This document shows positions 1 to 9,360 of a DNA stretch of 64,000 nt, piece by piece. The stretch's first letter is position 1; every line of letters starts with the position of its first letter. The position numbers were made by a program, and so were the translations under genes. Source of the DNA: Pseudodesulfovibrio sp. JC047. Its GTDB lineage: Bacteria; Desulfobacterota; Desulfovibrionia; Desulfovibrionales; Desulfovibrionaceae. The notes under the pieces were generated by a model. It was not told where the DNA came from, made no database searches, and was given only the letters and a program-made list of their open reading frames with translations. Location: assembly GCF_010468615.1 (NCBI RefSeq), contig NZ_WUEH01000002.1, positions 62,001 through 126,000 on the forward strand, given 5' to 3'.

Positions 1-441
1 AGGGAACTCGGCAATGTCCGCCGATACGGACACACCCTGTCCGGCATCATGTTTGACGTGGATGATTTCAAGACCATCAACGAGACCCACGGATATACGA
101 CAGGAGACAAACTGCTGGCGAATCTGGCCTATTACGTCAACAGCAAACTCAGAACCAACGACTACCTCTTCCGGTGGCGTGGCGGGAAATTCATCATCCT
201 CACCCCGCACACCGATATCGACAAGGCCACGCTGGTCGCGGAAAAACTTCGCCAAATCGTGTCGCATAAACTCTTTGGCGGCACAATCAGACTCTCTATC
301 TCCCTAGGTGTGGCCCAGGCCTCGGCCAAAGACACCACGGACACCTTCATGCATCAACTCCAAACGGCATTGACCGGAGCAAAAAACGCCGGGAAAAACA
401 CCGTCACCGTCATTGGAAACGGAACGCTTTCTTCACTCTAA
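1..441 (+). CDS. GGDEF-domain protein, C-terminal part, degenerate active site
   Basis: The reading frame is open from base 1, so the gene starts outside the window; 146 residues are visible. The opening residues (RYGHTLSGIMFDVDDFK) match the first conserved block of diguanylate cyclase domains, which make c-di-GMP from two GTP. The signature loop, normally R-[FYW]-GG[DE]EF, reads RWRGGKF here, so the metal and catalytic acidic residues are replaced by Gly and Lys. The helix and strand blocks on either side are conserved. Cyclase activity is therefore unlikely; GTP binding or a purely structural or regulatory role is possible (inference). The N-terminal input domain is not visible. The gene ends 154 bases before a second c-di-GMP gene on the same strand. 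Confidence 0.85.
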   Translation, partial: RELGNVRRYGHTLSGIMFDVDDFKTINETHGYTTGDKLLANLAYYVNSKLRTNDYLFRWRGGKFIILTPHTDIDKATLVAEKLRQIVSHKLFGGTIRLSISLGVAQASAKDTTDTFMHQLQTALTGAKNAGKNTVTVIGNGTLSSL

Positions 442-595
442 ACGGCTATTAATATTACTAAAATCATACCGGACATATTCGTCTTCCCACCACTTTCTAA
501 CGGACTTCCCCTTTTCCGGTATTCTAGGCTACACTTGAGCTGACAACCGTTTTCTGCCGAGATTTCAATCTTGAGCAACGGGACAGGAGAAGCCC

Positions 596-3073
596 ATGCC
601 TCGAATCAACCCCATTTCACTCTTCAAACAGACGCCCGTCCGCGTGCTTCTTCCGTCTGCGCTCATGCTCCTGCTCTTTGCCGGGTCCATCTTCCTCTAT
701 TTCCTGCCATCGCTGGAAAAAGAACTCATGAACTCAAAAAAAGAAATCATCAGGGAAATGACTAGCTCGGTCATCGGCTCTCTGAACCATCTGCAATCTC
801 AGGTTGAACAGGGAACAATTTCCCGCGAGACTGCAATGACAACGGCAAAAGGACTCGTCAAAGCTCTGCGATATGGTCGAGATTCCAAGGACTATTTTTG
901 GATATCCGACATGGATGCCCGTATGGTCATACATCCCTATCTCCCGGAACTTGATGGACAGGATCTTTCGGAATTCAGGGACCTGCGTGGAACCCCGCTT
1001 TTCACGACTTTTGCCGATACCATTCGCCAGAATGGCAGCGGATTTGTCGAATATTATTGGCAATGGAAAGACCAGCCCGAACAGATCGCCCACAAAATTT
1101 CATATATACGCCCATTCAAACCTTGGGGCTGGATTCTGGGGACAGGCATGTACATAGACGATGTTACCGCTGAAATCGCCATCTATCGCAACAAAATCGC
1201 GGTCATGTTCTTTGCCATCCTCGTCAGTATTTCCCTGCTCTCACTCTACATCATCCGGCAAACCTATTTATCCGAACAAAAAAAGGCCTCGATCCAGAAA
1301 CAACGGGAACGGCTGGTCAAAGTGCTTCAGGAAAGCGAGGAGCGGTACCGGACCATTGCGGATTTCGCCTATGATTGGGAAACATGGGTGGATGGGAATG
1401 GCACCATTCTCTATTGTTCTCCGGCCTGCAAACGCATCACCGGCTATCCGCCGGAACGGTTTTTCGCCACCCCGGAACTGGTTCGCGACATCATCATTGA
1501 GGAGGACCGCCCGACCTGGGACGACTATTGTGTCAGCGCAAACACGGATCAAGGCGATTCGCTGGATTTTCGCATCACCTCGGCACATGGCGATCCCCGG
1601 TGGCTTAGCGTGGTGGGCCGGGCCGTGTCCGGTATCGGCGGCAAGCCTCTGGGTATCCGGTTCAGCTTTCGTGACATCACCGAGCGCAAGCACATGGAAG
1701 AACAACTCAGGCATCAGGCATTGCACGATCCTTTGACCAATCTGGCAAATCGAACGGTATGCCTGGACCGACTCGGGCAGGCAATGCACCGGGCCAAACG
1801 GCGTGACAACTACTTTTTTGCCGTGATCTTTCTGGATCTCGACCGTTTCAAGGTCATCAACGACTCATTGGGGCACCACTTCGGCGACATGGTCTTGATC
1901 GAAACAGCCACCCGCCTTTCCGAAGAAATGCGCGGACTGGACACGGTCTCCCGGTTCGGCGGCGATGAATTCGTGCTGTTGCTGGATGAACTCGCCAGTC
2001 CGGGCGAAGCCATACGCATCATCAAGCGCATCCGTAAAAAAATGTCCACCCCCTTTCATTTCTATGACAAGGAAGTCCAAACCACCGCCAGTTTCGGCAT
2101 TGTGCTGAGTCCCATTGGCGACAGCAAGCCAGCAGACATCCTGCAACAGGCCAACATCGCCATGCACCACGCAAAGGACACAGGACGCAATCGGTTCAGA
2201 GTCTTTACCGAACGCATGTTGGAAACCGCCGTGGACCAGCTCAGTCTGGAAAATGATATGCGCAGGGGACTTGAGGCCGATGAATTTCATCTGGAATATC
2301 AGCCCATTCTCAATTTGGACGATTCGGACTTGCGAGGATTTGAAGCATTGATCCGATGGCAGCACCCGAAACGAGGAATTCTTGCCCCGTCCGACTTCAT
2401 CCCCATTGCCGAAGAATCCGGCCTTATCATCCAATTGGGAGAATGGGTCCTGCATACAGCACTGAAAACCCTGGCGCACTGGCGGGAACTCACCCCGAAC
2501 GCAAAAGACATCACCATGTCCGTCAACCTCTCCAGCAAACAATTCAGCCGACTCAGGCTGGATCAGATGGTTATCCGAGCCTTGAAGGAATCTGGACTGC
2601 CCCCGTCCAGCCTCCAACTTGAAATCACGGAATCAGCCATCATGAACAACACGGAATCAGCAATCCGATCCCTGCACCGTCTGCGCAAGGCGGGCATCCA
2701 TTTTTCCATCGACGATTTCGGAACAGGCTATTCCTCGTTATCTCAACTCCAACAACTACCAGTGGACACCCTCAAAGTGGATCGGGGGTTTGTATCCCGC
2801 ATGAGAATCGATCAGGAGAACATGGACATCGTCCGCGCAGTCATTGCGCTGGCACACTCGTTGGGACTCGGCGTCATTGCAGAAGGCGTCGAAACCACGG
2901 ACCAACTCTGTTCCCTTATCAATTTGAAATGCGAAAATGTTCAGGGATTTTTCTTTCATCAACCCATGGTAGACCAACAGGCCCTCCGCCTTATCCTCGA
3001 CAGGACCAACGGAGAAAAAACCACTTCCCGTGAAAAAATCGAAAAAGCAAAGCAAAACTGTGGGTGTGGCTAG
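596..3073 (+). CDS. Cache-PAS-GGDEF-EAL c-di-GMP signalling protein
   Basis: An 825-residue membrane sensor for c-di-GMP turnover. A first membrane helix (about residues 18-38) and a second (about 199-221) enclose a periplasmic single-Cache-type domain (DYFWISDMDARMVIHP; WGWILGTGMYIDDV). A PAS domain (about 250-365) follows, then GGDEF with an intact RFGGDEF (GGDEF at residues 455-459), then EAL with intact EALIRW (583-588), DDFGTGYSSL and AEGVET. Both catalytic signatures are present, so either synthesis or hydrolysis is possible; in many such tandem proteins one domain dominates. The start is supported by AGGAGA seven bases upstream. The Cache domain suggests detection of a small periplasmic ligand, which cannot be named from sequence. 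Confidence 0.93.
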   Translation: MPRINPISLFKQTPVRVLLPSALMLLLFAGSIFLYFLPSLEKELMNSKKEIIREMTSSVIGSLNHLQSQVEQGTISRETAMTTAKGLVKALRYGRDSKDYFWISDMDARMVIHPYLPELDGQDLSEFRDLRGTPLFTTFADTIRQNGSGFVEYYWQWKDQPEQIAHKISYIRPFKPWGWILGTGMYIDDVTAEIAIYRNKIAVMFFAILVSISLLSLYIIRQTYLSEQKKASIQKQRERLVKVLQESEERYRTIADFAYDWETWVDGNGTILYCSPACKRITGYPPERFFATPELVRDIIIEEDRPTWDDYCVSANTDQGDSLDFRITSAHGDPRWLSVVGRAVSGIGGKPLGIRFSFRDITERKHMEEQLRHQALHDPLTNLANRTVCLDRLGQAMHRAKRRDNYFFAVIFLDLDRFKVINDSLGHHFGDMVLIETATRLSEEMRGLDTVSRFGGDEFVLLLDELASPGEAIRIIKRIRKKMSTPFHFYDKEVQTTASFGIVLSPIGDSKPADILQQANIAMHHAKDTGRNRFRVFTERMLETAVDQLSLENDMRRGLEADEFHLEYQPILNLDDSDLRGFEALIRWQHPKRGILAPSDFIPIAEESGLIIQLGEWVLHTALKTLAHWRELTPNAKDITMSVNLSSKQFSRLRLDQMVIRALKESGLPPSSLQLEITESAIMNNTESAIRSLHRLRKAGIHFSIDDFGTGYSSLSQLQQLPVDTLKVDRGFVSRMRIDQENMDIVRAVIALAHSLGLGVIAEGVETTDQLCSLINLKCENVQGFFFHQPMVDQQALRLILDRTNGEKTTSREKIEKAKQNCGCG

Positions 3074-3135
3074 ACGGCTCACGTTTCCGCGTCTGGTCGT
3101 TTCGAGTCACGCTCCCGAGCAATGTTCGTGAAAGC

Positions 3136-3858
3136 CTATTCGCCGAGATAGGCCTTTCTGATATCCGGATTGGACAGCAGCCGGTCCGCGTCATCGGCCA
3201 TGACCACCCGGCCCGTTTCCAGCACGTATCCCCGTCGGGCCGCCTGCAAGGCGAGATTCGCGTTCTGCTCGACCAGCACCACGGTCACTCCCTGCTCATT
3301 AATCATCCGCACGATGTCGAAAATCTGTTTCACCAACAACGGAGCCAGTCCCATGGACGGTTCATCGAGCAACAACACCTTCGGACGACTCATCAAGGCC
3401 CGAGCCATGGCCAGCATCTGCTGTTCTCCGCCGGACAACGTCCCGCCCAACTGTCGACGGCGTTCACGGAGTTTGGGAAACAGATCGAGCACCCGCTCCA
3501 AATCGTCCTTGATCTGCGTCTTTCCATGACGAAAAAACGCCCCCATATCGAGGTTCTCAAGCACTGTCAGACGCGGGAAAATCCGTCGTCCTTCCGGGAC
3601 CTGACACAACCCCATGGGCGGCAATTTCTCAGGAGCCACATCGTTGATACGCTCGCCCTTGTACAGGATGTCCCCTTCAACGGCCTTGACCACATTGCAC
3701 ATGGTCATCAACGTCGTGGATTTGCCCGCCCCATTAGCCCCGATGACCGACACAATCTCGCCATCGTATACCTTGAGGGAAATCCCCTTCAAGGCCCGAA
3801 TTCGGCCATAGGTCGAAACCACATTCCTCAATTCCAATATCGGTGTTGTCTCTGCCAT
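3136..3858 (-). CDS. livF: Branched-chain amino acid ABC transporter, ATP-binding protein LivF
   Basis: A 240-residue cytoplasmic ATPase that powers high-affinity uptake of leucine, isoleucine and valine. It has Walker A GANGAGKS, the signature LSGGEQQ, Walker B VLLLDEP and a typical LivF C-terminus (RRGYVLETGRVV). It is last in the livG-livK-livH-livM-livF run, starting 13 bases after livM ends. LivF pairs with LivG (7206-7961) as the ATPase heterodimer. Family assignment is firm; the exact substrate (branched-chain amino acids, or another hydrophobic amino acid or amide) cannot be set by sequence alone. Confidence 0.95.
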   Translation of the reverse strand: MAETTPILELRNVVSTYGRIRALKGISLKVYDGEIVSVIGANGAGKSTTLMTMCNVVKAVEGDILYKGERINDVAPEKLPPMGLCQVPEGRRIFPRLTVLENLDMGAFFRHGKTQIKDDLERVLDLFPKLRERRRQLGGTLSGGEQQMLAMARALMSRPKVLLLDEPSMGLAPLLVKQIFDIVRMINEQGVTVVLVEQNANLALQAARRGYVLETGRVVMADDADRLLSNPDIRKAYLGE

Positions 3859-3871
3859 TGAATTCTCTCGA

Positions 3872-5065
3872 TTATTCAGCGTCTTCGGACCGGCGGCCCA
3901 CCCGTTTCGCAGGCCAGATACCAGCCGGACGAATCAGCATCATCAGCGTCATGACGCCACCAAAAACAAGCATACGATAGGTTTCCAACTCACGAAACAT
4001 CTCGGGCAGGGCCACCAGGGCCAAAACCCCGAGAATCACCCCCGGAATGGACCCCATGCCGCCGAGCACGACCATGGCCAACACCATGGCGGATTCCAAA
4101 AACGTGAAAGACTCCGGTCCCACAAATTTCATGCGCGCCGCAAAAAACGCCCCGGCAAACCCCGCAAAGGTCGCACCCGTGGCGTATGCCAACAATTTCA
4201 GCAAAAAGGTGTTCACACCCATGAGTTCCGCAGCGGTTTCATCTTCACGAATGGCCTCCCACGCCCGCCCGATCCTCGAATAATTCAATCGATAGACCGC
4301 CACGATGGTGACGATGGCAATCGCCAAAATCACGTAATACATGGACCAGAGCGGCTTGAAACTCCACCCGAATATTTCTGGACGGGGAATGGACAGGATA
4401 CCGTTTGGCCCATTGGTCAAGGCCATCCAATTATTCAGGATAAGTCGGACGATCTCACCGAACCCAAGGGTGACGATAGCAAGATAATCCCCCCGCATTC
4501 GCAGGGTCGGATACCCGATGACACACCCGGCAATGGCCGCCGTCAGCGCGGAAATGGGCAGGCACAGCCAGAATGACAAGCCGAAATGCAAACTCATGAG
4601 CGCATAGGTGTACGCTCCGACCCCGTAAAACGCGATATAGCCAAGATCGAGCAGGCCAGCCAAACCGACCACAATATTCAATCCCAGTCCCAAACAAATA
4701 TAAATAAGGACGGAAATAGACACGTCATGGGCATATCGACCTGTGACCAGCGGGAACACCAGGGCGCACGCAAGGACACTCGCCAACAAAAGCCAGCGGG
4801 GTGTCTTCGCATAAAGCTGACCGATGGCCCCGGTCACCGAAGTCATCGGTGTTCCCAAGGAATCCAGATACCCGGCTTCCTTGATCTGATACACAAGCAT
4901 GATGAAAACCACGGCCACGGCCACGGTCCCAAAGACCTTGAAGGTCTTGCCGAACTCCAACCCTTCGGGCGTCACACCGAGCAGCGGCCAGAGCAGGATG
5001 AAAAACCAGACCAGGCCGACACCGCAGCCTATCCACAGTTTTTTAGACTCGCGTATCGTCAACAT
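3872..5065 (-). CDS. livM: Branched-chain amino acid ABC transporter, permease LivM
   Basis: An inner-membrane permease of 397 residues. It carries the LivM signature stretch (GLNIVVGLAGLLDLGYIAF; GDYLAIVTLGFGEIVRL) and about ten hydrophobic segments, with two extra N-terminal helices before the core, as in long LivM forms. The open frame extends upstream to 5107, but the ATG at 5065 is chosen because GGGAGAG lies directly upstream. With this start the gene overlaps the end of livH by 23 bases, suggesting translational coupling. It forms the channel with LivH. Confidence 0.94.
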   Translation of the reverse strand: MLTIRESKKLWIGCGVGLVWFFILLWPLLGVTPEGLEFGKTFKVFGTVAVAVVFIMLVYQIKEAGYLDSLGTPMTSVTGAIGQLYAKTPRWLLLASVLACALVFPLVTGRYAHDVSISVLIYICLGLGLNIVVGLAGLLDLGYIAFYGVGAYTYALMSLHFGLSFWLCLPISALTAAIAGCVIGYPTLRMRGDYLAIVTLGFGEIVRLILNNWMALTNGPNGILSIPRPEIFGWSFKPLWSMYYVILAIAIVTIVAVYRLNYSRIGRAWEAIREDETAAELMGVNTFLLKLLAYATGATFAGFAGAFFAARMKFVGPESFTFLESAMVLAMVVLGGMGSIPGVILGVLALVALPEMFRELETYRMLVFGGVMTLMMLIRPAGIWPAKRVGRRSEDAE

Positions 5066-5951
5066 TCTCTCCCATGATGCCGGTGGGGCGGAAATACAAA
5101 ACGCCAATCAAGATGATGAAGGCGAACACGTCCTTGTACTCACCGGAAATATATCCGGCGGCAAAGATTTCAACCATACCGATAATCAGCCCACCGACGA
5201 GCGCGCCGGTGATATTCCCAATGCCGCCAAGCACGGCTGCGGCAAAGGCCTTGATACCAGGGACAAATCCCATGGAATAATTGACCGACCCGTAATACAG
5301 CCCGACCATGATCCCGGCAGCCGCGGCCAACCCCGCGCCAATGGCGAACGTGATCGCAATGATACGATTCGAATTAATCCCAACCAGAGCAGACATGATC
5401 TTGTCCTGCGACGTGGCCCGCATGGCCCGTCCGATCCGGGTCTTGAAAACCAGCACGTTCAACCCGACCAGCAGAAACGCTGTCAGAGCCACAATGAAAA
5501 TCTGCATGTAGGAGACCGAAACCAGCCCCCACTCGAACCCGCCCGAAGTGATCTCCGTGGGATAGGGTTTGTCGTACACTCCCTGCGTGAGCATCAGCCC
5601 GTTTTGCAGAAAAATGGACATGCCGAGCGCGGACAGCAGTGCCGCCAAACGCGAGGCGTGCCTGAGCGGCTTGTAAGCCAGTCGTTCCACGGCCATGGCG
5701 AGCAACGCGCAATATCCCATGGACAAGACCAGAGAAATGCCCAGGCAGGCATAGGGATGCAATCCCTGAGCCGCCAGATAAGAAATCAGGATCACGCCCA
5801 TATACCCACCCGCAGCAAAAAACTCGCCATGGGCAAAATTGATGAGCTGGATGATGCCATAGACCATGGTGTAACCCAAGGCGATCAACGCATAGACACC
5901 ACCGAGCGTGATACCATTAATCAATTGTTGTATGAAAAATTCCAAATCCAT
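5043..5951 (-). CDS. livH: Branched-chain amino acid ABC transporter, permease LivH
   Basis: A 302-residue permease starting MDLEFFIQQLINGITLGG, a hallmark LivH N-terminus (FxQQLxNGxxLG), followed by YALIALGYTMVYGI and the cytoplasmic EAA-like segment (IGRAMRATSQDKIMSALVGI). The frame stays open to a TTG at 5978, but the ATG at 5951 matches the family start and has GGAAC upstream. It follows livK after a 63-base gap holding a stem-loop and overlaps livM. Inner membrane; partner of LivM. Confidence 0.95.
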   Translation of the reverse strand: MDLEFFIQQLINGITLGGVYALIALGYTMVYGIIQLINFAHGEFFAAGGYMGVILISYLAAQGLHPYACLGISLVLSMGYCALLAMAVERLAYKPLRHASRLAALLSALGMSIFLQNGLMLTQGVYDKPYPTEITSGGFEWGLVSVSYMQIFIVALTAFLLVGLNVLVFKTRIGRAMRATSQDKIMSALVGINSNRIIAITFAIGAGLAAAAGIMVGLYYGSVNYSMGFVPGIKAFAAAVLGGIGNITGALVGGLIIGMVEIFAAGYISGEYKDVFAFIILIGVLYFRPTGIMGENVDDTRV

Positions 5952-5963
5952 GATGTTCCATAT

Positions 5964-5991
5964 CCGAGGCCCCGACAACGCAGGGCCTCGG
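5964..5991 (-). terminator. Stem-loop between livK and livH
   Basis: A perfect 9-bp inverted repeat (CCGAGGCCC and GGGCCTCGG, 10-base loop) lies in the livK-livH gap. No T run follows on the minus strand, so it is more likely a 3' stabilising or partial-termination element that raises livK transcript over the permease genes than a full terminator. This arrangement is common downstream of binding-protein genes in ABC operons; the role here is inferred. Confidence 0.5.
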
Positions 5992-6014
5992 TTTGATTAC
6001 AATATGTACGAAAC

Positions 6015-7166
6015 TTAATACATTTCGCCTGTCAGGGAATTCCAATACGGCGTGAACGTGCCATCCACGACCTTGTACACGACATAGTTGGAACCGGAAT
6101 CACCATTGGCCGCATACTTGAGCTGTTTGGACGCTCCGGTAAAATCGAGTGCCAACATGGCATCCCGAACCTTGGCCGGATCAGTGGTCCCGGCAGCCTT
6201 GACCGCCAACAGGTATGCCATGGCAGAGTCAAAGGAATACGCTGAATACGCACCGGGATTGTTGCCGGTCTTTTCCTTGTACTTGGTCTGGAATTCCTTG
6301 TACTTCGGCGCGTCCTTGTCGATCGCGCCAAAGGTGCAATACATGCCATCAGAATCCGCCTTGGCGATTTCGATCAGCTTGGGATGATACACGGCATCCT
6401 GTCCCATCAGTGTGGCATCAATGCCCATACGCTTGGCCTGAATGACCATCAGCGCACCCGTGGCGGAGTTTTGCAGGGAAATATACAGCAGGTCCGGCTT
6501 GGCGGCCTTGACCTTGGTCAGCACTGCGGAAAAGTCCTTGTCCCCCTGATTCACATGGTCGTGATCCAGCACCGTGATCCCCTCAGCCTTGGCAGCCAGG
6601 GCAACGCCTTCCGCCAACCCTTGAGAATAGGTCGTCTTGTCATCGATAATGAATACGGACTGCACCTTTTCCACATCCTTCATGAACCGCACCGCAGCCG
6701 GTGCCTGATGGTCATCGCGACCACAGGTTCGAAACATGTAGGGCAAACCGCGTTCAGTGACCTGCGGATTGGTTGAACCTGGCGTAATCATGATGACATC
6801 TTCTTCGGCCAGGGTTTCGGATGCAGGAATTGTCGAGCTGGAACAATACGCTCCAACGACCCCGGTGACTTCTTCATTAATAAGCTTGTTGGCCGCAGCA
6901 ACCGCCTGTTTCGGATCACACGCCGTGTCCTGCGGGAAAATCATGATATCCGTGAACCCGGAGATTCCCCCTTGTTCCATGATGACTTCAACCGCAATTT
7001 CAGTCCCCTGACGAATGTCATTACCATCCGCCGCGTATGGTCCCGTCAACGGCGACATGGTCCCGATTTTCAAGACCTGTCCGGCCTTTTCATTCTCCCC
7101 GCCACACCCCGCGAGCATCAAACCCATAGCGGCCAGGGCCACAACCAGCATGAATACACGTTTCAT
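6015..7166 (-). CDS. livK: Branched-chain amino acid ABC transporter, substrate-binding lipoprotein LivK
   Basis: A 383-residue periplasmic binding protein of the Leu/Ile/Val family. The N-terminus MKRVFMLVVALAAMGLMLAGC is a lipoprotein signal peptide with lipobox LAGC, so the mature protein is membrane-anchored rather than free. The body shows family blocks IGTMSPLTGPYAADGNDIRQG and GAYCSSSTIPASETLAEEDV, the ligand-binding region. The ATG at 7166 is preferred over 7181 because GGAGAG lies nine bases upstream. Placed second in the operon, after livG. Confidence 0.95.
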   Translation of the reverse strand: MKRVFMLVVALAAMGLMLAGCGGENEKAGQVLKIGTMSPLTGPYAADGNDIRQGTEIAVEVIMEQGGISGFTDIMIFPQDTACDPKQAVAAANKLINEEVTGVVGAYCSSSTIPASETLAEEDVIMITPGSTNPQVTERGLPYMFRTCGRDDHQAPAAVRFMKDVEKVQSVFIIDDKTTYSQGLAEGVALAAKAEGITVLDHDHVNQGDKDFSAVLTKVKAAKPDLLYISLQNSATGALMVIQAKRMGIDATLMGQDAVYHPKLIEIAKADSDGMYCTFGAIDKDAPKYKEFQTKYKEKTGNNPGAYSAYSFDSAMAYLLAVKAAGTTDPAKVRDAMLALDFTGASKQLKYAANGDSGSNYVVYKVVDGTFTPYWNSLTGEMY

Positions 7167-7205
7167 AAGCACTCTCTCCATTCGTTGCGGTTCCAGCCAG
7201 CCTCT

Positions 7206-7961
7206 CTACTGGCCCAAATATGCTTCGATCACGGCAGGATCCTTCTGGATTTCCCCAGGCAATCCCTCGGCAATCACGACCCCATGGTCCAACACGACAA
7301 TTCGATTGCAGATCCCCATGACCACTTTCATATCGTGCTCCACCATCAGGACATTGATCCCAAGGTCGGTGATATGCCCGATGAAATCCATCAGCTCCAA
7401 CGACTCGGCCGGATTCAATCCCGCCGCAGGTTCATCAAGCAGGATGGTATGCGGCTCGCTGGCCAAAGCGCGTGCAATTTCAAGCCGTCGCTGATGGCCA
7501 TAGGGCAAATTGGAAGCCACTTCGTCGGCCATTTCACCCAAACCCATAAATTCAAGGGCTTTGTGTGATTTTTCCGCAATCTGTTCTTCTTCTCGACGCT
7601 GGCGCGGACTGCGCAGGACGGCTCCAATCACTCCGGTTTTGGACCGGCTGTGTTGGGCAACCATGCAGTTTTCCAAGGCCGTCATGTTTTGAAACAAACG
7701 GATATTTTGAAATGTTCGGGCAATGCCCATAGCCAGGACCTGATACGGTCTCAACCCGGTCACACGGGTTCCATCGTATGAAACCGTCCCATGAAAGGCC
7801 TTGTACACGCCGGTAATTACATTGAAGACCGTGGTCTTCCCTGCGCCGTTTGGTCCAATCAGCCCCACAACTTCGCCCTGCCCCACAGAAAAAGAGACAT
7901 CAGTCAAAGCCTGTAGTCCGCCAAATCGAACACCAATATCGTCAAGAATAAGATGTGCCAT
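7206..7961 (-). CDS. livG: Branched-chain amino acid ABC transporter, ATP-binding protein LivG
   Basis: A 251-residue ATPase with Walker [10 protein letters not shown], signature [15 protein letters not shown] (the LivG variant of the LSGGQ loop), Walker [13 protein letters not shown] and the LivG C-terminal block [12 protein letters not shown]. The ATG at 7961 has AGGA upstream; the longer frame to 8003 is not needed. First gene of the operon, which is unusual in that one ATPase leads and the other (livF) ends it. Confidence 0.95.
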   Translation of the reverse strand: MAHLILDDIGVRFGGLQALTDVSFSVGQGEVVGLIGPNGAGKTTVFNVITGVYKAFHGTVSYDGTRVTGLRPYQVLAMGIARTFQNIRLFQNMTALENCMVAQHSRSKTGVIGAVLRSPRQRREEEQIAEKSHKALEFMGLGEMADEVASNLPYGHQRRLEIARALASEPHTILLDEPAAGLNPAESLELMDFIGHITDLGINVLMVEHDMKVVMGICNRIVVLDHGVVIAEGLPGEIQKDPAVIEAYLGQ

Positions 7962-8291
7962 AGAGTCCTGATGAGAAAAAATCACGCCCATTGAAGAGAG
8001 CATTTTGTATCATTTCAATGCCATGCAACGAAATGACAACTTTTTTTACAGAACCTTATCCTTTACCGTACTTAGGGGAAAAAGTCTAACGTCGGCCCTA
8101 AAGATCGGCTATGAATGCAATCTTTTGCAGACAGTCAAAATCGGCATATTTTATTCTGGAGCAACGATTCTTACGCGAATAATATGCGAGCATTTTACGT
8201 AATTTTGAACATCAACCAACAGGTCGTTCCGACTTTTCTTCTTTTCACAGATACGATATTCGGATGCGAGACATCAAAAAGGAGCGATTCA
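7962..8291. other. Divergent intergenic region, livG / ydfG
   Basis: A 330-base AT-rich gap between two divergent genes, so it must hold promoters for both. I see no convincing paired -35/-10 boxes, no leader peptide and no strong hairpin. Short open frames here lack ribosome-binding sites and are treated as chance. Confidence 0.6.
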
Positions 8292-9044
8292 ATGACACAG
8301 ACAGCGTTGATAACAGGAGCCACGGCCGGATTTGGCAAGGCCATGGCCGAACGATATGCAGCAGAAGGATGGCAAGTCATCGTCACAGGCCGGAGAACCG
8401 ACCGATTGGCCGAGCTTCAAGAGGCACTTGCCCCGGCGCAGGTTCACACCATCGCGTTTGACATTCAGGACAAGGCCGCCTGTTTCGCCGCGGTCGAGCA
8501 GCTTCCAGAAGCCTTCAAAAGAGTCGATGTGCTCGTGAACAACGCGGGTCTGGCTCTGGGGCTTGACCCGGCTCAATCCTGCAATCTCGACGATTGGGAG
8601 ACCATGATTGACACGAATATCAAGGGGTTGATGTACATGACCCGCGCCCTGCTTCCCTCCATGGTCGAACGGGACAAGGGACACATCGTCAATCTCGGGT
8701 CCGTGGCCGGGACCTATCCGTACCCCGGCGGCAACTGCTATGGCGGCACCAAGGCGTTCGTGAACCACTTTTCCAAAAACCTGCTTGCGGATTTGCTCGG
8801 CACCAAAATCCGCGTCACCAACATCGAACCAGGACTCTGCGAATCGGAATTTTCCGTCGTCCGTTTCAAAGGCGACACGACCTCCGCAGACAATGTCTAT
8901 CAGGGAACAGATCCCATCAAACCCGAAGACATCGCCGAAATCGTCTACTGGACCACGACCCTGCCCGCACATATCAATATCAATGCGCTCGAAGTCATGC
9001 CAGTTGACCAGGCCTTCTCGCCTTTCGCGATCAACAGGAAATAA
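8292..9044 (+). CDS. ydfG: Short-chain dehydrogenase, YdfG type (3-hydroxy acid dehydrogenase)
   Basis: A 250-residue cytoplasmic SDR. It has the NADP-binding TGATAGFG at residues 8-15, NNAG, and the catalytic YxxxK as YGGTK. Similarity to E. coli YdfG runs through the C-terminus (VTNIEPGL, FSxVRFKGD, LPAHININxLExMPV), so the assignment to NADP-dependent oxidation of serine, allo-threonine and 3-hydroxy acids is good. The ATG at 8292 is set by AAGGAG upstream, although the frame is open from 8115. It is a single gene, followed by a palindromic repeat that may act as its terminator. Confidence 0.92.
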   Translation: MTQTALITGATAGFGKAMAERYAAEGWQVIVTGRRTDRLAELQEALAPAQVHTIAFDIQDKAACFAAVEQLPEAFKRVDVLVNNAGLALGLDPAQSCNLDDWETMIDTNIKGLMYMTRALLPSMVERDKGHIVNLGSVAGTYPYPGGNCYGGTKAFVNHFSKNLLADLLGTKIRVTNIEPGLCESEFSVVRFKGDTTSADNVYQGTDPIKPEDIAEIVYWTTTLPAHININALEVMPVDQAFSPFAINRK

Positions 9045-9063
9045 AAGGGGATGCCTTCGGCGA

Positions 9064-9169
9064 CTGGGGGAAAGAGAGAGACAACCCCTTTGAAAAGGGT
9101 TCTTTCTCTCTCTTTCCCCCAGACCCCCTATCTCTCTCTTTTCCTAAACTTTTTTTGTGCCTTCGGCAG
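9064..9169 (+). repeat. Dispersed palindromic repeat, copy A, with conserved tail
   Basis: 9064-9122 is a long near-perfect inverted repeat: arms of about 24 bases starting CTGGGGGAAAGAGAGAGA and ending TTTCCCCCAG around a CTTTGAAAA loop. A tail follows (CAGACCCCCTAT, CCTAAACTTTTT, GTGCCTTCGGCAG). The segment 9113-9169 recurs almost unchanged at 35209-35265, and a related palindrome lies at 35332-35402. It sits directly after ydfG and could terminate that transcript. Confidence 0.85.
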
Positions 9170-9360
9170 GGGTGGACGAAAGCTGGAGAAGGTAAAAAAT
9201 TTCGGGTAGGGGGCTAAGGCAATGGAAAGGAAAAGATTCAAAGAGTGTCACGAAACCCAATTCCATAATGATAACAGAAGGGAAAACATTTCCTCCTGAA
9301 AAATTTTAACAAAACAGGCACGCCGCACTTTCCCGACCAGCACCCCACTTTTTTTCTAAC

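Noticed and set aside
5043-5978. livH starting at the TTG at 5978
   Set aside because: The TTG has no ribosome site and adds residues not found in LivH; the ATG at 5951 fits the family start.
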